Assembly (NCBI GenBank): GCA_002780705.1
Contig: PEUP01000052.1
Location: 1-11,361, forward strand
Direction: 5' to 3'
Origin: Elusimicrobia bacterium CG03_land_8_20_14_0_80_50_18
GTDB taxonomy: Bacteria; CG03
DNA length: 11,361 nucleotides
Shown: positions 1 through 5,737 of the stretch, one piece after another
Layout: each line of letters starts with the position of its first letter
Position numbering within the stretch: the stretch's first letter is position 1
The notes under the pieces: model-generated
What the model was told of the DNA's origin: nothing
What the model saw: the letters and a program-made list of their open reading frames with translations, nothing else
Databases searched by the model: none
Made by a program: the position numbers and the translations under genes

Positions 1-935
1 CCGTCCAGGCGGCGCTTGTCCACTTTGATTTTTTTCAGGAATATGTCTTTTATACAGCCGTCAAACACCTCGGCATAAGCGCCCTTGTCCTCGTCAGAGA
101 TATTCAGTTTCCCGGCCGCGGCGGCTTTGATTTCCGAAATGCTCCTGCCCCTTTTTGTGTGGCTCTTTTCCTTGAAGGCCTCAAGGAGCTTAGGTTCTAT
201 TTCCTTTGTGACTTTGGCTTTGAAATCCTCCGCGACCTCCGGCCTCCGTATGCCCTCAACCTTCTCTTTGCCCGCTTTGGAGCGCAGATCCTCGCACATG
301 GCTATGATACCGTCGAGCACGGGCTTGGCCTGAGCGACGGCGCTCTCAACCTTGTCTTCCATTATCTCGTTTCCGCCGCCCTCTATCATTGTGATTCCGG
401 TTTTTGTCCCGGCCACAATCAATTCCATTGAGCATTCCGTGATCTCGCTGATAGTCGGGTTCACAATGAAAGCATCATCCTTCAATCCCACCCTGCAGAC
501 AGCCACGGGCGTGGCGAAAGGTATGTCCGACACCAGCAGCGCCGCGGAAGATCCGATGAGCGCCAGCATATCCGACTTGTTTTCCATATCGTGCGACAGC
601 ACCCTCACGGACACCAGCACTTCCTGTATGAAGCCCTTGGGGAACAGCGGCCTCAGCGACCTGTCCACTATGCGGGAGGTGAGGACCTCCGAATCTCTCG
701 GCCTTCCCTCTCTTTTGAAAAAACCTCCGGGGATCTTTCCCGCGGCATATGCCATTTCCTTGTAATCCACCGTCAGCGGCATAAAATCGCCGCTCTTTGC
801 CGAGCCCATCGTCACCGCGCACAACACAACCGTGTCGCCGTATGTGACCTTGCATGAGCCGTTGGCCTGTTTGGCCCATGACCCGGTTTCAATTGTCAAC
901 TTTCTTCCTGCAACCTGTGATTCCACTTTAATCAT
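1..935 (-). CDS. pnp: Polyribonucleotide nucleotidyltransferase (PNPase), N-terminal 311 residues, cut by window edge
   Basis: Polynucleotide phosphorylase degrades RNA 3' to 5' with phosphate, releasing nucleoside diphosphates, as a cytoplasmic trimer often linked to the degradosome. The reverse-strand translation from the ATG at 935 is open to the window edge. It carries family blocks: G-D-T-V-V-L-C near residue 33, G-G-F-F-K-R-E-G-R-P near 70, and L-T-S-R-I-V-D-R-S-L-R-P-L-F-P-K-G-F just after. These mark the first RNase PH domain (about residues 10-140), which is followed by the all-helical linker. The visible part ends at K-V-D-K-R-R-L-D-G, the usual entry to the second RNase PH domain, so that domain and the KH and S1 domains lie outside. 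AAGGAAGG (942-949) sits six A residues before the ATG. The gene follows rpsO after 46 bp, the conserved rpsO-pnp order, and probably shares its promoter. Confidence 0.96.
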   Translation of the reverse strand, partial: MIKVESQVAGRKLTIETGSWAKQANGSCKVTYGDTVVLCAVTMGSAKSGDFMPLTVDYKEMAYAAGKIPGGFFKREGRPRDSEVLTSRIVDRSLRPLFPKGFIQEVLVSVRVLSHDMENKSDMLALIGSSAALLVSDIPFATPVAVCRVGLKDDAFIVNPTISEITECSMELIVAGTKTGITMIEGGGNEIMEDKVESAVAQAKPVLDGIIAMCEDLRSKAGKEKVEGIRRPEVAEDFKAKVTKEIEPKLLEAFKEKSHTKRGRSISEIKAAAAGKLNISDEDKGAYAEVFDGCIKDIFLKKIKVDKRRLD

Positions 936-955
936 TTTTTTCCTTCCTTACATTG

Positions 956-980
956 TTTTCCGATCATCCTTGCCGGAAAA
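956..980 (-). promoter_or_regulatory. Hairpin in the rpsO-pnp intercistronic region
   Basis: A perfect 7-bp inverted repeat (TTTTCCG at 956-962, CGGAAAA at 974-980) encloses an 11-base loop and starts one base after the rpsO stop codon. On the transcribed strand no U-run follows; the next bases are CAATGTAAGG, leading into the pnp Shine-Dalgarno. It is therefore not a classic intrinsic terminator. In E. coli the same interval holds the rpsO terminator and the RNase III-processed pnp leader hairpin. By analogy this one may be an RNA-processing or 3'-end-stabilising element, but that role is inferred. Confidence 0.5.
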
Positions 981-981
981 C

Positions 982-1251
982 TCACACTCTTATCTTCAAA
1001 TCCTTCGTTATATTCCCGTACTGTTCACCATTCGTTCTTTTCAGGTATGAAAGAAGCTTTTTCCTCTTGGAAACGAGTTTAATAAGACCCAGTCTTGAAT
1101 GCTTGTCTTTTTTATGCATTTTCAAATGCTCGGTTATCTCATTGATTCTCGCGCTGAAAATGCCTATCTGCACCGACGCCGACCCCGTGTCTTTGCCGTC
1201 TTTGCCGAACTTCTTAATCACTTCCTGCTTCTCTGTTTTACCTATAGCCAT
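982..1251 (-). CDS. rpsO: 30S ribosomal protein S15
   Basis: S15 is a primary 16S rRNA-binding protein that joins the central domain of the small subunit early in assembly. The 89-residue product has the family core: D-T-G-S-A-S-V-Q-I near residue 20, R-I-N-E-I-T-E-H-L-K, the H-K-K-D-K-H-S-R rRNA-contact block, and the L-V-x-K-R-K-K-L-L-x-Y-L helix. Two ATG codons are adjacent (1254 and 1251). I chose 1251 because it gives the usual 89 residues and puts the GGAGG (1258-1262) six bases upstream, against three for the first ATG. The gene lies downstream of its own extended -10 promoter and upstream of pnp. In other bacteria S15 represses its own translation through its leader; the leader here is only about 30 bases. 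Confidence 0.96.
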   Translation of the reverse strand: MAIGKTEKQEVIKKFGKDGKDTGSASVQIGIFSARINEITEHLKMHKKDKHSRLGLIKLVSKRKKLLSYLKRTNGEQYGNITKDLKIRV

Positions 1252-1283
1252 CATATTCCTCCCTGTTTATTTTCAAAATCTAA

Positions 1284-1305
1284 GGGATATTATAGCAAAT
1301 ATCCC
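1284..1305 (-). promoter_or_regulatory. Extended -10 promoter for rpsO-pnp within an 8+8 bp palindrome
   Basis: Read on the minus strand, a perfect TATAAT (1289-1294) is preceded by TGC (1295-1297), giving the extended -10 form TGnTATAAT. The best -35 at normal spacing is poor (TTTCAA, 16-bp spacer), as is common for extended -10 promoters. The expected start near 1282 would leave a leader of about 30 bases before the chosen rpsO ATG. The -10 lies inside a perfect inverted repeat, GGGATATT (1284-1291) and AATATCCC (1298-1305) with a 6-base centre, which could act as an operator. Confidence 0.6.
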
Positions 1306-1330
1306 CGATATTGAAAGGGGCGAGCAAAAC

Positions 1331-2575
1331 TCAGTCTCTGTCCCCGTGAACGCAGACCCTGTTTTTGCCCGCGCCCTTCGCCCTGTAAAGCGCCTTGTCG
1401 GCCTTTTCTATAATGTCGTTCTTTTTGACGCCGTGATCCGGATAAGCGGCTATGCCTATGCTCACGGTGGAGCGCAGGCCCTCTCCGAAATTCTGGTTTT
1501 CCACCGCCTTGCGGATTCTCTCGGCGGCTATGAGCGCGCCCTCCACCGGCGCCTCAGGCAGTATGACCGCGAACTCCTCGCCGCCGTAACGGGCTATGAA
1601 ATCCGTCTCTCTCAATATAAAACGCATTATCTTCGCCATGCTCTTCAGATGCCTGTCGCCCGCCAGATGCCCGTGATTGTCGTTGAACTTCTTAAAATCA
1701 TCAATGTCAAGCATCATCAGCGAAAAATTCAGGTCATACTGCTGGGCTCTGTAAAGCTCCTTCTCCATGCGCTCGTGAAAAAAACGGTGATTAAAAAGTC
1801 CCGTCAGGCCGTCCACATTTGAAAGCTTAATCGTCTTGTGAAGCGCTTTGGTCTGTATTATGATGGATGATATTTTGTTCTGTATCAGCTCCGTCACCCC
1901 GTCGCTGGCATCATCCTTTTTCGCGTCAAAAAGCGCGAGCCCCCCCATGGGCGCGCCCCCGTCAAAAAGCGGAAGATACAGCGTGTGCCCGTGATTCTCA
2001 TAGAAATCCTTTTCCGGCCGGGAAAAATCCTTAATCCGGGAGAGCGCATCGTCGCATTCGGCGCCCGCTATGCCCCATGATATTTTGTCGCTGATATTAC
2101 CTTTTTTGCCGAGGAAGATAACGCCGGAGGATGCCGAGCTGAGTTGCCGCGCCGATTCAAGAAGGAGGATGAGTATCTCGTCAAAGGACCACGACTGGTC
2201 CAGCCTGGATAAGAGCCTGTCAAAAATATCCCTCGCCCAGGCCGCGCGCAAAAGGCTCCATATAAGATTGGCGGTCATCTCTCCCATAACCTCTATACCC
2301 AAAGGCTCGGCTTCGTTTTTTATCTTTCCGGCCATGGCGGGTGAGCCGCTGAGATCAAGCACAGCTTCGCATTCGCCTTTTTTCAGAAACTCTCTCCAGT
2401 CATCAACGAGCGGGATCGTCTCAAGGCGCAGATCGGAAAAAAGGTCGTCCCTGCCCTTTTCCATATAAACGCCTGTCACATTATATTCGGGGCTGGAATC
2501 CAGAAATCTTATAAAGGCGCCGGAGCGGCGGCTGCCGGCTATGACAAGGATTCTTTTGTTGCCGGATAAAGTCAT
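1331..2575 (-). CDS. Diguanylate cyclase with N-terminal Rossmann-like domain, GAF and GGDEF
   Basis: A 414-residue predicted cytoplasmic enzyme making cyclic di-GMP from two GTP. The C-terminal GGDEF domain (about 250-414) contains D-G-L-T-G-L-F-N-H-R-F-F at 255, the M-L-D-I-D metal-binding strand at 288-292, and the G-G-E-E-F active-site signature at 331-335. R322-x-x-D325 lies five residues before it, so the inhibitory I-site is intact and product feedback is expected. Residues 125-245 look like a GAF sensor. Residues 7-110 resemble a Rossmann NAD(P)-binding fold (K-R-I-L-V-I-A-G, then A-V-L-D-L-S-G-S), of the sort fused to PAS sensor proteins in other phyla. I chose the ATG at 2575, whose ATGA overlaps the pdxA stop by 4 bp. 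A longer reading from 2602 adds nine residues with no good ribosome binding site. No membrane segment is visible. Confidence 0.9.
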   Translation of the reverse strand: MTLSGNKRILVIAGSRRSGAFIRFLDSSPEYNVTGVYMEKGRDDLFSDLRLETIPLVDDWREFLKKGECEAVLDLSGSPAMAGKIKNEAEPLGIEVMGEMTANLIWSLLRAAWARDIFDRLLSRLDQSWSFDEILILLLESARQLSSASSGVIFLGKKGNISDKISWGIAGAECDDALSRIKDFSRPEKDFYENHGHTLYLPLFDGGAPMGGLALFDAKKDDASDGVTELIQNKISSIIIQTKALHKTIKLSNVDGLTGLFNHRFFHERMEKELYRAQQYDLNFSLMMLDIDDFKKFNDNHGHLAGDRHLKSMAKIMRFILRETDFIARYGGEEFAVILPEAPVEGALIAAERIRKAVENQNFGEGLRSTVSIGIAAYPDHGVKKNDIIEKADKALYRAKGAGKNRVCVHGDRD

Positions 2576-3546
2576 TGGAGCCGGGCGGCGATCCTGAAAC
2601 ATTCCGTCATGGATTCCGCGCGGGCCTTAAAAGCGCCCGCTATGTCAAAAGCCGTGCCGTGGAGGGGCGAAAGCCTTATAAAAGGAAGGCCCCATGTGAA
2701 ATTCACCGCCCGGCCGTGCGAAAAAAGTTTTACCGGCACAATACCCTGGTCATGATACATGGCCGCCATGATGTCATACTCGTTTTTCAGACAGCCGGCG
2801 ACAGCGTCAAAGGCGTCCATCGGCCCCGAAACCGCCATCCCTCTGCTTTTTAATTCTTCCACCGCCGGTGTTATCTCGTCTTTCTCCTCACTGCCGAGCA
2901 AGCCGCCGTCGCCGCAATGGGGGTTCAGCGAACAGATCGCCGCGCGGGGAGCGCTGATACCGAAAGATTTTAGAGCCGCCAGCGCCGATTCAACCGCGAC
3001 CGCAATCGCCTTTTTGTTTATTGCGGCAGCCACATCTTTAATCGCCAGATGCTGACTGACAAGAACGGCTTTGATAGTCCGCGAGAGAAAAAGCATCACG
3101 GCCTTCTGTCTTTCAACGCCGAAAAAATCGGCGAGATAATATGTGTGGCCTGAAAAATCTTTTTTTACGGCGGCTATTCCCTCTTTTGAGACGGGGGCGG
3201 TGATGAGCCTGCCGGCTTTGCCTTCTTTTATGAGGCCGCAGGCCGTTTCAAGATAAGACAGAGCCTCGCGCGACGAAGCTTCTCCGGGCTCTGATGCGTA
3301 AACATATTTATTTTCACAGGGTGGTTCAAGAATATTCAGGACTCCGCTTTTGAGTTTCAGGGATTCGTCAACAGGATTGGTCTCAAGCTTTATCCCCATG
3401 TCTGAAGCAAGTTTTTCATATAACGACCGCCGTCCGATTATCACTGACGGCGCGAGCGCAAAGGCCTCGGCCACGGCCAGGCGCAGTATTACTTCCGGGC
3501 CTATCCCCGCGGGGTCTCCCGAAGTGATGATAACAGCCTTATTCAA
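2572..3546 (-). CDS. pdxA: 4-hydroxythreonine-4-phosphate dehydrogenase
   Basis: PdxA oxidises 4-phosphohydroxy-L-threonine with NAD(P)+ in the deoxyxylulose-5-phosphate-dependent vitamin B6 pathway; the product then condenses with DXP through PdxJ. The 324-residue length is normal. Visible signatures are G-D-P-A-G-I-G-P-E-V at 10-19, G-H-T at 133-135 (substrate phosphate contact), and the three metal-binding histidines expected of the family: H166 (S-Q-H-L), H210 (L-N-P-H) and H265 (M-Y-H-D-Q-G). H-G-T-A-F-D-I-A-G follows at 296-304. The start is a TTG at 3544-3546; there is no in-frame ATG or GTG at the N-terminus, and TTG places the family motif correctly. It overlaps the upstream surA-like gene by 8 bp, so translation is probably coupled. 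The paralogue PdxA2 (sugar-acid phosphate dehydrogenase) cannot be fully excluded, but the surA-pdxA order favours PdxA. Confidence 0.93.
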   Translation of the reverse strand: MNKAVIITSGDPAGIGPEVILRLAVAEAFALAPSVIIGRRSLYEKLASDMGIKLETNPVDESLKLKSGVLNILEPPCENKYVYASEPGEASSREALSYLETACGLIKEGKAGRLITAPVSKEGIAAVKKDFSGHTYYLADFFGVERQKAVMLFLSRTIKAVLVSQHLAIKDVAAAINKKAIAVAVESALAALKSFGISAPRAAICSLNPHCGDGGLLGSEEKDEITPAVEELKSRGMAVSGPMDAFDAVAGCLKNEYDIMAAMYHDQGIVPVKLFSHGRAVNFTWGLPFIRLSPLHGTAFDIAGAFKARAESMTECFRIAARLQ

Positions 3547-4498
3547 GCAGCTTATTATCCAGTATTTTGATAGCCGCCTGATCGCGCAGGCCTCTCACCC
3601 AAGTTGTGTATCTCTCTTCCATATCGGCGCTGTAAAGATAGTTCTTGATATAATCTTTCGCCTCTTCAAAGGTCTTCTTCTCGGGAGCGTTCCGCCCGAC
3701 ACATTTGGCTATATGATAACCCAGCGGCGTTTCAAACACATCAGATATCTCTCCGACATTCAGGGCGAAACAGGGCTTTTCAAATTCGGGTATCTTCTCA
3801 CCCCTGCCGAAATAACCCGTGTCCCCTGCGTTCTCCGGAACTGAGGAGTATTTCTCGGCGAGCTGGGAAAAACTCTCGGGCTTTTTCTTCGCCTCGGCGA
3901 GCGCCTGTTTCGCTTTCGCCATAAGGTCTTTTTTGGCAACTCCGGGCTCAAACTCAAAAAAGATCTGCCTCACCCGCACCTGTTCTCCTACTATCATCTT
4001 GTCTTCGTTGTCATCATAAAACTTTTTCATCTCTTTCTCAGAGGGTTCGGGGACATTCGCGCGGACTTCCTTGTTGATGAGCTTTATCGTCACAAGCTGA
4101 TTTTTAATATTCTCGCGCATTTTTGAAACCGTCAGCCCCTGCTTTTTGATCTCATCGCTATACTCCTGCTCTGTTTTGAATCTCGCGCGGATTTCGGCCA
4201 TGCCCTGATCCACCTCGCTCTCCGTGACCTGTATCTTGTCCTGCTCGGCTTTATTCAGCAGCACCTTCTCTTCTATCATGGCGTCAAGGATTTCTTTTTT
4301 CATCCTCCTCTCAAGTTTTTCCATATCCGCGGACTCGCCGTTTTGTTTCAACTGCTCCCGGAAAGGCTTCAGCCGCTCGTTGAATTCCGAATAAAAGATG
4401 GCCTTGCCGTTCACCGTGGCCACTATCCTGTCCAGCACGCGCGCCGAGACAGCTCCGTGCATCAGAAGCGCCGCAGCGGCGAAAATAATCTTTTTCAT
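3539..4498 (-). CDS. surA: SurA-like periplasmic chaperone / parvulin peptidyl-prolyl isomerase
   Basis: A 319-residue exported foldase. It starts with a Sec signal peptide (K2-K3, a hydrophobic run to about 13, likely cleavage after A-V-S-A at 19). A SurA_N-type helical domain follows: the family-typical D-R-I-V-A-T-V-N-G-x-x-I at 23-34, then helices to about 165. One PpiC/parvulin domain occupies about 172-268, with V-R-V-R-Q-I-F, A-G-D-T-G-Y-F-G-R-G at 224-233, and P-L-G-Y-H-I at 258-263. SurA assists outer-membrane protein folding; E. coli SurA is about 430 residues with two parvulin domains, so this is the one-domain form. The ATG at 4498 overlaps the stop of the preceding foldase gene in an ATGA arrangement, and pdxA overlaps its 3' end, matching the surA-pdxA linkage of proteobacteria. 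The symbol reflects architecture rather than proven orthology. Confidence 0.85.
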   Translation of the reverse strand: MKKIIFAAAALLMHGAVSARVLDRIVATVNGKAIFYSEFNERLKPFREQLKQNGESADMEKLERRMKKEILDAMIEEKVLLNKAEQDKIQVTESEVDQGMAEIRARFKTEQEYSDEIKKQGLTVSKMRENIKNQLVTIKLINKEVRANVPEPSEKEMKKFYDDNEDKMIVGEQVRVRQIFFEFEPGVAKKDLMAKAKQALAEAKKKPESFSQLAEKYSSVPENAGDTGYFGRGEKIPEFEKPCFALNVGEISDVFETPLGYHIAKCVGRNAPEKKTFEEAKDYIKNYLYSADMEERYTTWVRGLRDQAAIKILDNKLLE

Positions 4499-5346
4499 AT
4501 ACCCTTATCCTCCTGTTCCGCTTCCCGCCTGACGTGCCAGGGCGGATAAATATGGGGCAGCCTGTCATAATTCACCTTAACATGAAATTTCTTCTTGTAG
4601 AATTTGAGCAGTTCGTCCAGTTTCTGTTTGCTGAGAAACTGCACGATCTCATCCCTGGCCTCGTCTTTGTTCTTGGACTCTGCCGTGCTCCTTCCGGTGA
4701 GCTTGAGCACATGCCAGCCGAAAGACGTTTTAACGGGCTTTGAGATGTCCCCCACATTCTGCAGCTCAAAAGCCGCTTCCTCAAATTCCGGCACCATATC
4801 GCCTCTTTCAAAATAATCGATGTCCCCGCCCTGTTCCGCCGTGTTTCTGTCTATTGAATATTCGGCGGCGAGTTTGGAAAAACTTTTGCCGTCTTTTATC
4901 TGCGCCAGCACAGTCAGGGCCATATCTTTTGTCGGCACGAGTATGTGCGATACCCGCACCCTCGGAGGATGCATATAGAAATCACGGTTGTTCTCATAAT
5001 ATTCGTCAATTTCACTGTCCTCAACTTTGAGAGGGCCTTTCTTGAGCTCATCAACAACCTGCTCTAAAAGGATCTGGTCTTCCAGCGCTTTTATCCTGTC
5101 GCGCACCTCCGGCCGGCGATGGATGCCCTTCGCCTTGGCGAGCTCCACGAGAATACCTTCATTCACTATGCCTTCCAGATACTGGCGGCGGCCGCCTTCG
5201 GTTTCCAGAAAACCTCTGTAATATGTCGGCACATCCAGCATGCGGTTTTTGAACGATTCCGCCGTGATCTTATCCGACCCCACCCTCGCCACATAACCGT
5301 CGCCGCATCCGGCGACAAGAACAAGCGCCAAAAATATTTTCTTCAT
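4495..5346 (-). CDS. PrsA/PpiC-type lipoprotein peptidyl-prolyl isomerase
   Basis: A 283-residue parvulin-type foldase predicted to be a lipoprotein. The N-terminus M-K-K-I-F-L-A-L-V-L-V-A-G-C is a textbook lipobox with the lipidated cysteine at residue 14. The following residues are G-D, with no aspartate at +2, so outer-membrane sorting is likely if Lol rules apply. A helical SurA_N-like region (about 20-125) leads into the PpiC rotamase domain (about 127-220): R-V-R-V-S-H-I-L-V, then F-S-K-L-A-A-E-Y-S, G-G-D-I-D-Y-F-E-R-G-D-M-V-P-E-F, and F-G-W-H-V-L-K-L. The basic, helical C-terminus has no clear assignment. The ATG at 5346 is supported by GGAGG at 5356-5360, nine bases upstream. It heads the foldase-pdxA-cyclase operon and has a plausible sigma-70 promoter just upstream. 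It may cooperate with the SurA-like protein encoded next to it. Confidence 0.88.
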   Translation of the reverse strand: MKKIFLALVLVAGCGDGYVARVGSDKITAESFKNRMLDVPTYYRGFLETEGGRRQYLEGIVNEGILVELAKAKGIHRRPEVRDRIKALEDQILLEQVVDELKKGPLKVEDSEIDEYYENNRDFYMHPPRVRVSHILVPTKDMALTVLAQIKDGKSFSKLAAEYSIDRNTAEQGGDIDYFERGDMVPEFEEAAFELQNVGDISKPVKTSFGWHVLKLTGRSTAESKNKDEARDEIVQFLSKQKLDELLKFYKKKFHVKVNYDRLPHIYPPWHVRREAEQEDKGI

Positions 5347-5375
5347 TTTACCTTTCCTCCATTATGCACCGGACA

Positions 5376-5404
5376 ATTCTATCAAAAGAAATAAAATGGA
5401 GCAA
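5376..5404 (-). promoter_or_regulatory. Putative sigma-70 promoter of the foldase-pdxA-cyclase operon
   Basis: On the minus strand TTGCTC (5399-5404) and TAGAAT (5376-5381) are separated by exactly 17 bp. Transcription would start near 5369, giving a leader of about 23 bases with the GGAGG at 5356-5360. It lies in the only gap before the first gene of the operon. Both hexamers are imperfect, so this remains a prediction. Confidence 0.42.
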
Positions 5405-5434
5405 TGCAGGAATGAGGATGCCCCCGCCACTCTT

Positions 5435-5737
5435 CTATTTAACAACTTTCCAGTACCCGCCTTTATCAGGGCCGATCCTCTTCAATATTCCCTTTTTCTT
5501 TAAACTGGATAAATGATGCCTGACACTGCCTTCTGTCAAACTTAGCCTTTGCGTTAATTCATGCATTGAAATGTTTGGATTGTCTGATATCTCATTAATT
5601 ATTTTCTGGATGTTTTCTGGATGTTTTCTGGATGTTTTCCTTACTGTCCGGCGGCCGATATCTTGACCGCTTAAAAGAAATGGTAAAAAATGTCCCGCTC
5701 TTGATATGAGGTGAGGGAAGGCCCGATTTATGGGCAT
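5435..5737 (-). pseudogene. Winged-helix ORF, probable 3' remnant of an AlbA_2/Schlafen-type ATP-binding regulator
   Basis: An open frame of 100 codons whose residues 41-100 form a winged helix-turn-helix: I-S-M-H-E-L-T-Q-R-L-S-L-T-E-G-S-V-R-H-H-L, then the wing, ending R-I-G-P-D-K-G-G-Y-W-K-V. That ending is typical of the C-terminus of AlbA_2-type (RecG-like, putative DNA-binding) ATP-binding proteins and some Fic proteins. Residues 1-33 look unrelated in this frame. The next frame over the same DNA (about 5640-5735) reads G-L-P-S-P-H-I-K-S-G-T-F-F-T-I-S-F-K-R, which resembles the segment normally preceding this wHTH in that family. An 11-bp tandem repeat lies exactly at the frame change. 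The ATG at 5737 shares one base with the stop of the upstream gene (TGATG) and has no Shine-Dalgarno. G+C is about 32% by hand count at 5541-5600, against about 60% at 6301-6360, suggesting foreign origin. A functional small regulator remains possible. Confidence 0.55.
5602..5639 (-). repeat. 11-bp tandem repeat, 3.45 copies, within the winged-helix ORF
   Basis: The unit TTTTCTGGATG (plus strand) occurs at 5602-5612, 5613-5623 and 5624-5634, followed by a partial TTTTC at 5635-5639. All copies are identical. The unit length is not a multiple of three, so each gain or loss shifts the frame. Three copies encode about residues 34-45 of the ORF (K-T-S-R-K-H-P-E-N-I-Q-K). Confidence 0.95.

Noticed and set aside
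457..500. Second motif I candidate in the giant protein (residues 455-463, D-V-D-S-V-Q-G-S-S), given here as residue numbers
   Set aside because: It resembles D-x-D...G-S-S of DHH motif I but lies only about 37 residues before the DHH triplet, too short for the usual spacing, and within an acidic linker. The N-terminal D-L-D-T-I-S-S fits better.
1303..1322. CCCC ... GGGG inverted repeat after the cyclase stop as a terminator
   Set aside because: Only four base pairs, without a clear U-run; too weak, and it overlaps the rpsO promoter region.
953..1822. A 289-codon open frame on the plus strand opposite rpsO and the cyclase gene
   Set aside because: It lies wholly antisense to two genes with clear family motifs, its translation shows no recognisable domain, and it has no ribosome binding site. 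It is a shadow of codon bias on the other strand.
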